A stretch of 64,000 nt of DNA from CAZKZZ01 sp964557375. GTDB lineage: Bacteria; Spirochaetota; Spirochaetia; SPDA01; CAZJBZ01. Within the stretch, counting starts at the first letter, position 1, and each line of letters starts with the position of its first letter. This document shows, piece by piece, positions 16,382-24,865 of the stretch. Where the stretch lies: NCBI GenBank assembly GCA_964557375.1, contig CAZKZZ010000004.1, positions 1 through 64,000 on the forward strand, given 5' to 3'. The notes beneath the pieces were generated by a model. It was not told where the DNA came from. It worked only from the letters and a program-made list of their open reading frames with translations, and ran no database searches. The translations under genes were made by a program, and so were the position numbers.

Positions 16382-17362
16382 ATGAATTACCAGAATAAAA
16401 CAAGAGAAGAACTCATCGAAGAGCTCGAGCAACTCAACGAGGTAAAAAAAGAGTTCGAAAAAACAGAACTCGAGCTGGAACAGCGGACTTTCGAGCTGGA
16501 TGTCCGTCTCAAAGAGCTGCAGTGCCTGTTCAATATTTCAAAACTGGTTGACAACCACGATATTGAATTCGAAGAACTCATTCAGGGAATCGTTGATCTC
16601 ATCCCTTCCGGGTGGCAGTATCCTGAAATCACGTACTCCCGTGCGGTTATCGATCACAAACAATACACCACGTTCAACTACAGAGAAACAGAATGGAGAG
16701 AGCAGTGTGATCTGGCCCCGGAGAATAAAAAGACCGGTTTTCTCGAGGTGGGGTATCTCGAGGCCACTCCCCGTATTGATGGAGGATATTTTTTAAAAGA
16801 AGAACGGAGTATGCTTAAGGCGTTAGGAGAACAGATCGAGCGGATAATCGAACGGAAACGTAAGGAAGACCAGCTGAAATACTACGCAACCGTGGATACC
16901 ATGACCGGAGTGTTGAACCGAAGGACCGGGCTGGCCGTCCTCGAAGAGCAGATGAAGCTCATTCAGCGGAAAAAGGATATACTTTCGGTTTGTTTCCTCG
17001 ATGCCGACAACCTCAAATACGTCAATGATACCTACAGTCACGAAGAGGGTGATGATCTTATTACGATAATTACCGACATCATCCGCAGCTCCGTCCGCCG
17101 GTCCGATACCCTCTGCAGATTGGGCGGGGATGAGTTTCTTATCATTTTGCCTGAATGTACCGAAACCCAGGCGGAAGAACTGTGGAGCAAAATTGAGAAA
17201 AAAATCAATACGTTCAACAAAAACGGACAAAAGCCGTATCTCATCAGTTTGAGTCACGGGTGCGCGCAATTTCATTGGGAAGAAAATCCATTAAGAGAAA
17301 AACTGCTTGCAGCCGCGGACAAGAAGATGTATGAAGAAAAATCGAAAAAGAAAAAAAAGTGA
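16382..17362 (+). CDS. Diguanylate cyclase (GGDEF) with coiled-coil and sensory N-terminus
   Basis: 326 residues. A coiled coil (about 1-45, Glu/Lys/Leu rich) leads into a GAF-like sensory region (about 48-165, not clearly assignable) and a C-terminal GGDEF domain (about 190-322). The active site is intact, RLGGDEF, and an inhibitory I-site RRSD lies exactly five residues upstream, so c-di-GMP synthesis with product inhibition is expected. ATG 16382 has no Shine-Dalgarno sequence and is 13 nt from the tRNA end; no separate promoter is seen. The stop overlaps the GTG of the SDR gene. Confidence 0.88.
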   Translation: MNYQNKTREELIEELEQLNEVKKEFEKTELELEQRTFELDVRLKELQCLFNISKLVDNHDIEFEELIQGIVDLIPSGWQYPEITYSRAVIDHKQYTTFNYRETEWREQCDLAPENKKTGFLEVGYLEATPRIDGGYFLKEERSMLKALGEQIERIIERKRKEDQLKYYATVDTMTGVLNRRTGLAVLEEQMKLIQRKKDILSVCFLDADNLKYVNDTYSHEEGDDLITIITDIIRSSVRRSDTLCRLGGDEFLIILPECTETQAEELWSKIEKKINTFNKNGQKPYLISLSHGCAQFHWEENPLREKLLAAADKKMYEEKSKKKKK

Positions 17363-18153
17363 AAACGTATCAAGGAAAACGAATATGGATTACCGGGGCC
17401 TCTGCGGGTATCGGAGCGGCCCTTGCCTGCGAGCTCAGCAATCGGGGTGCGGCACTGATTCTTACATCCCGAAACCGGGGAAAGCTCGAACAGGTTTCCC
17501 GCCGCTGCGGCGGTCCGGTCTCCCTGCTGCCGTTCGATCTCGGTGATGAGATGACCTGCCGCGAGGCTGCCGCAAGGGCGGAGTCGTTCTACGGCGGGGT
17601 AGATGTGTTTATCGGGAACGCCGGTGTAAGCCAGCGCTCCCTGTTCGAACAAACCGATTACGATGTGATACGACGAATCATTAGCATAAACCTGACAGCA
17701 AATTTAGTTTTAGTGCGCTCTCTGTTACCGGCAATGAAAGAGCAGAAAGAAGGCGGCATTGTGCTGGTCTCGAGCATCGTCGGGAAGTTCGGCTCACCTC
17801 TCCGTTCGATATACAGCGCCTCAAAACATGCCCTCCACGGATTTGCCGAGTCGATTCGCGGCGAGGTGTGTCACGACAATATTTCGGTCTCGGTAGTTGT
17901 GCCCGGATACGTACGGACGGATATCTCCTGCCACGCGTTGGCTGCGGACGGCTCTCCCTATAATCGTCTCGATCCGGGCCAGCAGTCCGGCATAGAACCG
18001 GAGCAGTGTGCGAAGGCGATCGTCCGGGGGATCGAAAAGAAGAAACATGAGATATACGTGGGTATTAACGCAAAAGCGAGGGCCGCTCTCTTCGTTTCAC
18101 ACTTTTTTCCTGCTCTATTCAATAGAATTGTATCGAGAGCAGATGTCACCTAA
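17359..18153 (+). CDS. Short-chain dehydrogenase/reductase
   Basis: 264 residues. NAD(P)-binding TGASAGIG at 12-19, with SRN after the second strand suggesting NADPH; GNAGVS; the catalytic triad S (LVSSIVG), Y152 and K156 in YSASKHAL; PGYVRTDIS after the sixth strand. The length and the classical motifs place it near DHRS7-like enzymes, but the substrate is unknown. It begins at GTG 17359 in a GTGA overlap with the diguanylate cyclase. Confidence 0.88.
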   Translation: MKTYQGKRIWITGASAGIGAALACELSNRGAALILTSRNRGKLEQVSRRCGGPVSLLPFDLGDEMTCREAAARAESFYGGVDVFIGNAGVSQRSLFEQTDYDVIRRIISINLTANLVLVRSLLPAMKEQKEGGIVLVSSIVGKFGSPLRSIYSASKHALHGFAESIRGEVCHDNISVSVVVPGYVRTDISCHALAADGSPYNRLDPGQQSGIEPEQCAKAIVRGIEKKKHEIYVGINAKARAALFVSHFFPALFNRIVSRADVT

Positions 18154-18169
18154 AAAAAGCACAGGTGAT

Positions 18170-18203
18170 GCTCTTTCAAAATTAAGACTAATTTTGAAAG
18201 AGC
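18170..18203. repeat. Perfect 15-bp hairpin with AGAC loop
   Basis: GCTCTTTCAAAATTA (18170-18184) and its exact reverse complement (18189-18203). It follows the SDR stop by 17 nt and has no T-run after it, so it is not a classical terminator. First of three hairpins in this gap. Confidence 0.85.
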
Positions 18204-18218
18204 TACCTTAATATAACA

Positions 18219-18280
18219 TGAAGTTTTTGGTAATTGGTTATATTATAAAGAATTATTCACTATTAAAACCAAAAACTTCA
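18219..18280. repeat. 13-bp inverted repeat with 36-nt AT-rich loop
   Basis: TGAAGTTTTTGGT (18219-18231) pairs with ACCAAAAACTTCA (18268-18280). The loop contains TATATTATAAAG, which could hold a -10 element, but no paired -35 was recognised. Confidence 0.8.
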
Positions 18281-18282
18281 AG

Positions 18283-18317
18283 GCTTCTTGCAAAAATAAC
18301 CGATTTTTGCAAGAAGC
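18283..18317. repeat. Perfect 15-bp hairpin next to the RBS of the amidohydrolase gene
   Basis: GCTTCTTGCAAAAAT (18283-18297) and its exact reverse complement (18303-18317), loop AACCG. Its 3' side is followed by CACAGGAGATAG, whose AGGAG is the ribosome-binding site of the next gene. The 14-mer AAGCACAGGTGATG at 18158-18171 recurs with two changes here at 18314-18327. Confidence 0.85.
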
Positions 18318-18330
18318 ACAGGAGATAGTT

Positions 18331-19119
18331 ATGGGGATTACAGTAGCCTCAATACAGATGGATGTTGCCGACAAGGACCGCGACAGAAATATCGAGAAAG
18401 CGGTACGGATGGTAGGAGAGGCGAACAAACGGGGATGCCGGTTCGTGCTTCTGCCGGAGATGTTTGTAACCAGTTTTCGATATGAGTATATAGAAGAGAT
18501 TGCCGAACCTCTTCCCGGTACCGCCATTGCCCCGCTTATGGAGGCGGCCAGACAGTACCAGTTGACTATTCTCGCCGGTTCGGTCCCGGAACGGGTCGAT
18601 GAGAAGATTTATAACAGTTCGGTGCTCATATCGCCGGACGGTTCGATTGCGGGGGTGTACCGCAAAATCCATCTCTTTCCGCTCATGGGAGAAGATGAAA
18701 AGCTTGCCCCGGGTGATAAGCTGGTTGTACTCCAAACGGAGTTCGGGCGCGTCGGGTTTATGATTTGTTACGATCTCAGGTTCCCCGAATTGGCCCGCAG
18801 TCTCGCCGCCCTTGGTGCGGAAATAATCGTTGTTCCTGCTCAGTTTCCTTACCCTCGCCTCGATCACTGGCGCGCGCTGCTCCAGGCACGGGCCATTGAA
18901 AACCAGTGTTTTATTCTCGCCACAAACCGGGTCGGCCGGTACGAGCACACCAAATTTTTCGGGCACAGTTGTCTCTACGACCCGTGGGGTGAACTCCGGT
19001 TTTCAGCGGGGGATGAAGAAGGGATCGTGTGGGGCGAACTCGAACAGGAAAAGGTCGCGGAGGTGCGGCAAAGAATTCCCTGTTTCAAAGACAGGAGACC
19101 CGAAATCTATAAGTTGTAA
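18331..19119 (+). CDS. Carbon-nitrogen hydrolase (nitrilase superfamily)
   Basis: 262 residues. The Glu-Lys-Cys triad is visible: E in LLPEMFVT, K in YRKIHLFP, and C in GFMICYDLRFPELAR. The sequence resembles the omega-amidase/Nit2 and plant-type amidase branch that releases ammonia from small amides, but the substrate is not fixed by motif. The start at ATG 18331 is set by AGGAG; an earlier in-frame Met would lie inside the hairpin. It lies 22 nt upstream of the flavoprotein fusion gene. Confidence 0.88.
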   Translation: MGITVASIQMDVADKDRDRNIEKAVRMVGEANKRGCRFVLLPEMFVTSFRYEYIEEIAEPLPGTAIAPLMEAARQYQLTILAGSVPERVDEKIYNSSVLISPDGSIAGVYRKIHLFPLMGEDEKLAPGDKLVVLQTEFGRVGFMICYDLRFPELARSLAALGAEIIVVPAQFPYPRLDHWRALLQARAIENQCFILATNRVGRYEHTKFFGHSCLYDPWGELRFSAGDEEGIVWGELEQEKVAEVRQRIPCFKDRRPEIYKL

Positions 19120-19141
19120 TCGGTAGAATTGGAGACCCGGA

Positions 19142-20140
19142 ATGTTTGTTACGGCCCTGATGGGAAGCCCGAGAAAAGAGGGTAACACAGCGTTTCTCGT
19201 AAAAAACCTGCTCAAAGCACTTGCTGAGCGGGGGGCTGAAGCGGCCGTTCTCGAAAGTGAATCTCTACGTGTAAACCCGTGCCGAAGCTGCGGTTTTTGT
19301 GAAAAAAAGGGGGTTTGTACGCAAAAAGACGATATGGAAACGGCCGTCTTTCCGCTGCTCAAGAAAGCGGAACTTCTTGTCATCGGGACCCCGGTCTATT
19401 TTTACAATGTACCCGGGCCGATGAAAACGGTATTCGACAGATGTCAGACCTTATGGGCACGGAAATATCTTTTACACCTTCACGATCCTTTGGAAAGGTG
19501 GAGAAAAGGGGTATTGCTCGCCCAGGGGGCAACCAGCGGTAAAAACCTTTTTGACGGTATATCCCTCACCGTCTCCTATACCCTCGATGCTGTAGGCGCC
19601 GAGCTATCGGAGAGCCTCTGCTACAGAGAAATAGAAAACATTGGAGACATGGCAGGCCATCCCGCTGTAAGAGACGAGATCGAAGCTGCCGCGGAGCGCA
19701 TCACTGCTTCATATAATGGTTTGAGCAGAGTGTTGGTCTTGTCCCGGGCGGACGCCTTCTACGGACCGATTGTTGCGGCATATGTTAACCGGTTCAGTGG
19801 GGGCTCTCTCATAGCACACCACGCCGGTTTGCAGCCCGCAGCTGCTGTGGAAAAAGATGCGGTAATGCAGCTCGAGCGCCGCGGGCTCGATATCAAGTTC
19901 CAATCACCCCGCGGATTAAACGATGTCCTCTCCGGTAATTCGTACGATACTGTGATTTCAATAGATAACACGCGTCCCGGTCGGGAATGGGCGGGACCGG
20001 ACCAGGCAGTGATTGATCTGCCGATTCGGGAGGGCAATCAAAACCGTGAGGCTGAAATCGATGCGATCGAAAACAGAGTGGACAGTCTCGTTCGAGAGCT
20101 CCAATCTAGGCGCGGCGGGGCCGAGGGGAGGGGCGGTTGA
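19142..20140 (+). CDS. Flavodoxin-fold reductase fused to a degenerate LMW-PTPase-like domain
   Basis: 332 residues. The N-terminal part (1-~185) is an NADPH-dependent FMN reductase/iron-sulfur flavoprotein type: MGSPRKEGNTAFLV for FMN, the cysteine cluster CRSCGFCEKKGVC, and GTPVYFYNVPGPMKTVFDR. Residues ~195-285 follow the layout of low-molecular-weight phosphatase/arsenate reductase: a starting strand VLVLSRADAFYGP, an HHAGLQPA element, AVMQLERRGLDI, and SYDTVISIDN. The CX5R catalytic loop is gone (no Cys, no Arg in place). The tail is charged. The first domain probably still binds FMN; the second cannot be a working phosphatase. Confidence 0.75.
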   Translation: MFVTALMGSPRKEGNTAFLVKNLLKALAERGAEAAVLESESLRVNPCRSCGFCEKKGVCTQKDDMETAVFPLLKKAELLVIGTPVYFYNVPGPMKTVFDRCQTLWARKYLLHLHDPLERWRKGVLLAQGATSGKNLFDGISLTVSYTLDAVGAELSESLCYREIENIGDMAGHPAVRDEIEAAAERITASYNGLSRVLVLSRADAFYGPIVAAYVNRFSGGSLIAHHAGLQPAAAVEKDAVMQLERRGLDIKFQSPRGLNDVLSGNSYDTVISIDNTRPGREWAGPDQAVIDLPIREGNQNREAEIDAIENRVDSLVRELQSRRGGAEGRGG

Positions 20141-20170
20141 AGATAAAAAGAGAAGCACGTTACAAGCGGG

Positions 20171-21535
20171 TCATTCCATATCGGTGGTCATTTTCTTGTC
20201 GTCCATCTTTTTTGCGTCAGCGAGAATTTGTTTATACCGTTCTTCGGTGATCGGATAAAAGAGGATCAAAACAGCTCCGGCCGCGAAAATCAGAGCAGGT
20301 ATTGGACCGGCAATGAATCTGATGCCCATCTGTGCTGTATCGGTCTGCACCGCGTCGGCCGCATATCCGGTTAGACTGAGAATACCCCCGGATATACCGA
20401 TGGCAAGTCCATTGCCGATTTTACTGATAAAAGTCCAGATACCGTAATAGGCCCCCTCACTTCGTTCACCGGTTTTGCTGTAATCGTACTCGATCGTATC
20501 GGGCACCATAGACCAGGGGATAACGTACGTAGTAGCAAAGCCTACCCCTGCAATACCCATCATAATCAGGGCGAACGGAATGCCGGCGGTATGCCCGAAG
20601 AAGAACAGCATTATGCAGGCAAAAGCAATAATGAATAATCCTGCCGCATAGACCGCTTTTTTACCCACCCGTTTGGCAACAAGAACGCTTACCGGTATAA
20701 AAACCATCGCGGTTACCAGGAGTATCAGCAGGGCCACTGTGGTCATCGGTTCGTTGTTGTAGATATATTTAAAATAGTAGATGAGAATACCGCTTACGAC
20801 ATTGACCGCAGTCATGTTGAACGCAAAAGTGATAAGTACGATTAGATACGGCCGGTTCTTGAAAACCCGAAGATAGGTCGAAAAAAAGCCGGTTTCCATT
20901 TTCTCCCGAACAATGTCCGGTTCGCGGACCGAAAAAAAGGTGATGAGTGCGGTTGCCGCCATTACTCCGCCGAAAACAATCCCCATTATGGAGAACCCAA
21001 TGCTGCGGTCGGGAAAAAGCCCGATAAAGGGAAGGACAGCCCCTGCTCCTAAAAGAGTACCGAATATGGCAAATCCGAACCGGTAGCCGTTGATCGAGGT
21101 GCGCTCGTGGAAATCCTGACTGAGCTCCGGGGTGAGAGAGGAGTAGGGGATATTGACCACCGTATATGCTGTTCCCAGCAGGCAGAATGCTGCCACTGCC
21201 CAGACGAAGAGGGTGCTCTGGTGTTCTATTCCCGGGTTGGTAAACATAAATATCATAGCAAGCATTAGGGGTATGGAACCGAAGAGAATAAACGGGCGTC
21301 TTCTTCCCCACCGGGTCCGGGTCCGGTCCGAAAGATATCCCATGAGCGGGTCCGTTACCGCGTCCCAAATTTTTCCAATCAGAATGGCCGCGCCGGCTAG
21401 ACCGGCAGCCAAGCCCACCGTATCGGTGAGGTAATTCATCAGCCAAAACGCCATGATCGTGAAGTAGAGATTGCCCCCTAAATCACATACACCGTATCCG
21501 AGTTTGACACCGGCAGAGAGTTTTTCGTTTTGCAT
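20171..21535 (-). CDS. GPH-family sugar:cation symporter (MFS)
   Basis: 454 residues, twelve hydrophobic helices. The N-terminus KLGYGVCDLGGNLYFTIMAFWLMNYLTD and the loop DAVTDPLMGYLSDRTRTRWGRRRPFILFG are typical of the melibiose/glycoside-pentoside-hexuronide symporters (given in part; loop near residues 55-85). The sugar is not identifiable. It is divergent from pyk, with 74 nt between starts, so joint control of uptake and glycolysis is possible. Confidence 0.88.
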   Translation of the reverse strand: MQNEKLSAGVKLGYGVCDLGGNLYFTIMAFWLMNYLTDTVGLAAGLAGAAILIGKIWDAVTDPLMGYLSDRTRTRWGRRRPFILFGSIPLMLAMIFMFTNPGIEHQSTLFVWAVAAFCLLGTAYTVVNIPYSSLTPELSQDFHERTSINGYRFGFAIFGTLLGAGAVLPFIGLFPDRSIGFSIMGIVFGGVMAATALITFFSVREPDIVREKMETGFFSTYLRVFKNRPYLIVLITFAFNMTAVNVVSGILIYYFKYIYNNEPMTTVALLILLVTAMVFIPVSVLVAKRVGKKAVYAAGLFIIAFACIMLFFFGHTAGIPFALIMMGIAGVGFATTYVIPWSMVPDTIEYDYSKTGERSEGAYYGIWTFISKIGNGLAIGISGGILSLTGYAADAVQTDTAQMGIRFIAGPIPALIFAAGAVLILFYPITEERYKQILADAKKMDDKKMTTDME

Positions 21536-21550
21536 GATGTTTGAAGTGTA

Positions 21551-21559
21551 TGGTATAAT
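21551..21559 (+). promoter_or_regulatory. Extended -10 promoter of pyk
   Basis: TGGTATAAT at 21551-21559, a consensus -10 with the TGn extension. A weak -35 (TTGCAT, 21530-21535) lies 18 nt upstream. About 45 nt of leader precede ATG 21610. Confidence 0.6.
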
Positions 21560-21609
21560 CCGGGTACGCGCAAGCGTAATTCCTGCTTCCGGAACACAAG
21601 GATTACACG

Positions 21610-23382
21610 ATGGAGAAACGAACCAAAATTATTTGCACGATCGGACCAGCCTGCTGGAGTGAGGAAACAATTCGGGGAATGGTTGATAAGGGAATGAACG
21701 TTGCCCGGTTCAATTATTCCCACATGAAACAGGAAGACGCTCTAAGGACGATTAAAATTATAAAAGACTTACGAGAGGAGCGCTCCCAGCCCATTGCTCT
21801 GATGCTCGACACAAAGGGCCCTGAAGTTCGCCTGTATGGACATAATGAATCGGTCGAGCTCTCGGCAGGAGATGAAATTACCGTTGAAAGCTATACCGGA
21901 GATGATGTGGCTTCGGCCCGGCTGGAGGATAAGAACCATTTTTTTACAAACCTCCCTACATTGGGGAATTTGGCCCAGATCGGGACACGGATACTGATTA
22001 TGGACGGGCTGCTCGAAGGGAAAGTCGTACGGAAAGAAGATGATAAACTGTATATCCGCCTTATCAACAGCGCCGTGCTCAGACCGAAAGCCCATTTTGC
22101 CATTCCCAATACCGAATATCCTCTCGATTTCTTAGGAGAAAAGGACAAAGAGGATATTCTTTTTGCCTTAGAGCATGAGTTCGAGTATATTGCACTCTCC
22201 TTCGTCGGTTCTGCAGCGGACCTTTTCAAGGTCCGCAACCTTATTATTGATAATAAACCGCAGAGCAGAACGAAACTGATTGCAAAAATAGAAAATAAAA
22301 AAGCAACCGAGCACATCGATGAGATCATTTCCCATTCCGACGGAATTATGGTTGCCAGAGGGGACCTCGGTGTGGAGATGGACATGGCGGAAGTGCCTAT
22401 AATGCAGAAATCGATTATTGAAAAGAGCTTTCTGCGCGGTAAACCGGTTATTACAGCGACACAGATGCTCGAATCCATGATCGAGAAACCGATTCCGACC
22501 AGGGCGGAGGCATCCGACGTCGCGAATGCCTGTTTCGATCTCACTTCCGCGGTTATGCTTTCCGGAGAAACTGCAATCGGACGGTTCCCGGAACTGGTCG
22601 TACAGACCATGTCGAATATCGTTAAAACAGTGGAAATCAATCTCGATTATGACAAGATTCTCATTCGGACGTACGACCGGCGAAAAAACGTACAGAAGGA
22701 TCTTACCACAATCGTAAGCGCTAACGGTGTTTCCATAGCGGATGAAAGCCGGGCCAGGGCTATTGTTGCGGTTACAAAAACCGGATATTCCGCCCGGATG
22801 CTCTCCAAGCTGCGGCCGAAACAGCCGATCTGGGCGTTCACCTATGATATTCATACCTACCATCAAATGGCGCTGAACTGGGGGATCCATCCATATATGA
22901 TCCAGGAAGAGACTTCGTTTGAATCTCTGGTTTCCCTCATCAAAGAGGTGTGTTTGAAAAAGGGAATTGCAGACCAGGGAGAGCGGATCGTTATTGTAGG
23001 GGGGCTGCCGTTAGGAAGACAGGGAACTACCAATATGGTCAGGGTAGAGACAGTCGGGAAACGCCCGATCAAGGGTAAGTGTCTCAACGACCGCTCGGTT
23101 TCCGCCCCTGCTGTGTTTATTACCGGGCGGGAGGATTTTACGAATAAAGATATTTCAGGGAAAGTACTGTTTCTGCATGACTTTAAAAAAGAGTATGTCG
23201 GCCATTTTAAATTGGCTGCCGGGATTGTGATGGAATCCGACATGTATGAAAACGATCTTTCCCTCCTCGGTATTGCTTTTGATATCCCAATCATCATCAA
23301 TGTATCGGGGGCTTTTGATCAAATCCTCGAGGGAAGTGTCGTCGAGATAAACGGAAAAAACAACGAGTTGATCGAAATCTAA
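21610..23382 (+). CDS. pyk: Pyruvate kinase with extra C-terminal domain
   Basis: Last step of glycolysis, PEP + ADP to pyruvate + ATP. 590 residues. It starts TKIICTIGPACWS and has MLDTKGPEVRL, the catalytic helix block KLIAKIENKKATEHIDEI and MVARGDLGVEM, and the ATQMLESMIEKPIPTRAEASDVANA signature (given in part, near 278-300). After the allosteric domain comes an added ~110-residue domain resembling the PEP-utiliser swivelling domain found in Bacillus-type enzymes, here without an obvious catalytic His-Cys pair. The ATG follows an extended -10 promoter. Confidence 0.96.
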   Translation: MEKRTKIICTIGPACWSEETIRGMVDKGMNVARFNYSHMKQEDALRTIKIIKDLREERSQPIALMLDTKGPEVRLYGHNESVELSAGDEITVESYTGDDVASARLEDKNHFFTNLPTLGNLAQIGTRILIMDGLLEGKVVRKEDDKLYIRLINSAVLRPKAHFAIPNTEYPLDFLGEKDKEDILFALEHEFEYIALSFVGSAADLFKVRNLIIDNKPQSRTKLIAKIENKKATEHIDEIISHSDGIMVARGDLGVEMDMAEVPIMQKSIIEKSFLRGKPVITATQMLESMIEKPIPTRAEASDVANACFDLTSAVMLSGETAIGRFPELVVQTMSNIVKTVEINLDYDKILIRTYDRRKNVQKDLTTIVSANGVSIADESRARAIVAVTKTGYSARMLSKLRPKQPIWAFTYDIHTYHQMALNWGIHPYMIQEETSFESLVSLIKEVCLKKGIADQGERIVIVGGLPLGRQGTTNMVRVETVGKRPIKGKCLNDRSVSAPAVFITGREDFTNKDISGKVLFLHDFKKEYVGHFKLAAGIVMESDMYENDLSLLGIAFDIPIIINVSGAFDQILEGSVVEINGKNNELIEI

Positions 23383-23441
23383 GATTCTTTTATTTTTCTA
23401 ACGCAAAGCAATTTTTGGTGGCGGGTATCGTTCTTATAAAG

Positions 23442-23447
23442 TATAAT
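23442..23447 (+). promoter_or_regulatory. Possible -10 element of gdhA
   Basis: TATAAT at 23442-23447, 45 nt before the start; no good -35 at standard spacing was found, so confidence is limited. Confidence 0.35.
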
Positions 23448-23492
23448 TTTGCAGTTGTCGGTAAAGGTAAAAATTTTAGAGGAAGGTAGTGT

Positions 23493-24830
23493 ATGTCCTA
23501 CATTGACGAAGTATTTGATTTAGTGAAAAAGAGAAATCCGGCTGAGTACGAGTTTCATCAGGCGGTCGAAGAGGTGCTGTATTCTCTCGAACCAGTAATC
23601 GAGCAGCATCCCGAGTACAGAGAAAGTAAAATCCTAGAACGGCTCGTTGAACCCGAACGGGTCATCATGTTCCGCGTGCCGTGGATGAACGACGATGGAG
23701 AGTTTCAGGTAAACCGCGGCTTTCGGATCGAGTACAACAGTGCGTTAGGCCCGTACAAAGGAGGACTGCGGTTTCATCCTACGGTAAATCTCGGTATCCT
23801 CAAATTCCTCGCATTTGAGCAGATTTTCAAGAACTCCCTCACTACCCTGGCAATGGGAGGAGGGAAAGGAGGATCAGATTTTGATCCGAAAGGAAAATCG
23901 GATACGGAAGTAATGCGGTTCTGTCAATCTTTTATGACCGAACTCTCCCGCCATATCGGCCCGGATACCGATGTTCCGGCCGGGGATATCGGTGTGGGAG
24001 AAAGAGAAATCGGATATCTGTTCGGTCAATATAAACGGCTGAGAAATGAGTTTACCGGAGTGCTTACAGGAAAAGGATTGAACTGGGGCGGTTCCCTCAT
24101 CCGCCCGGAAGCAACAGGATTCGGATCAGTCTATTTTGCGGAAGAGATGCTTAAAACGAAGAGCGATTCGATCGAAGGAAAGACCTGTACCGTCTCCGGT
24201 TCGGGAAACGTAGCTCAATTTACTGTGCGTAAATTGATAGAGCTCGGGGCTAAACCGGTCACTCTCTCCGATTCGAGCGGTTTTATTTATGATCCGGACG
24301 GCATCAATGAAGAGAAGCTGCAGTACGTTATGACCTTAAAGAATATCAGGAGGGGCAGGATCAAAGAGTACGCTGATGAATATAAGGTGGAGTACCACGA
24401 AGGAGAGCGGCCCTGGGCCGTTCCCTGCGAGGCCGCATTCCCTTCGGCTACTCAGAACGAAATCGACAATAAAGACGCGGAAACGCTGGTCAAAAACGGG
24501 TGTAAAATGGTCTCGGAGGGGGCGAACATGCCCACAACACCGGAAGGGGTTGATGTTTTTCTCGATGCCAAGATTCTCTACGGGCCGGGAAAAGCTGCAA
24601 ATGCCGGCGGAGTCGCCACATCCGGGTTGGAGATGTCTCAAAATGCAATGCGGCTGGCGTGGAATGCGGATGAGGTGGATAAAAAACTGCACGGTATCAT
24701 GATTGCAATCCACCGGGAAACTTCAGAGGCTGCACAAGAGTACGGCCATGAGGGCAATTATGTCATGGGTGCTAATATTGCCGGTTTCACCAAGGTTGCC
24801 GATGCTATGATGGACCAGGGGCTGGTATAA
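23493..24830 (+). CDS. gdhA: Glutamate dehydrogenase (NADP-type)
   Basis: Makes glutamate from 2-oxoglutarate and ammonia. 445 residues, the hexameric GdhA size. Substrate-binding NSALGPYKGGLRFHP and the signature LAMGGGKGGSDFDPKGKSD (with catalytic Lys); D of PAGDIGVG; nucleotide-binding VSGSGNVAQF. The Ser in SDSSGF after the second strand of the Rossmann fold fits NADPH use. GAGGAAGG lies upstream. It converges with the KaiC/PPDK-like gene. Confidence 0.96.
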   Translation: MSYIDEVFDLVKKRNPAEYEFHQAVEEVLYSLEPVIEQHPEYRESKILERLVEPERVIMFRVPWMNDDGEFQVNRGFRIEYNSALGPYKGGLRFHPTVNLGILKFLAFEQIFKNSLTTLAMGGGKGGSDFDPKGKSDTEVMRFCQSFMTELSRHIGPDTDVPAGDIGVGEREIGYLFGQYKRLRNEFTGVLTGKGLNWGGSLIRPEATGFGSVYFAEEMLKTKSDSIEGKTCTVSGSGNVAQFTVRKLIELGAKPVTLSDSSGFIYDPDGINEEKLQYVMTLKNIRRGRIKEYADEYKVEYHEGERPWAVPCEAAFPSATQNEIDNKDAETLVKNGCKMVSEGANMPTTPEGVDVFLDAKILYGPGKAANAGGVATSGLEMSQNAMRLAWNADEVDKKLHGIMIAIHRETSEAAQEYGHEGNYVMGANIAGFTKVADAMMDQGLV

Positions 24831-24848
24831 AGGAAAACGTCCGTCGAT

Positions 24849-24861
24849 CCCGTCGCACGGG
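24849..24861 (+). terminator. Weak terminator after gdhA
   Basis: CCCGT/ACGGG (24849-24853 with 24857-24861) around CGC, followed by CTTTCTATCCCTTTTTAT. The stem is short, and the stop of the convergent gene lies within the T-rich part. Confidence 0.4.
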
Positions 24862-24865
24862 CTTT

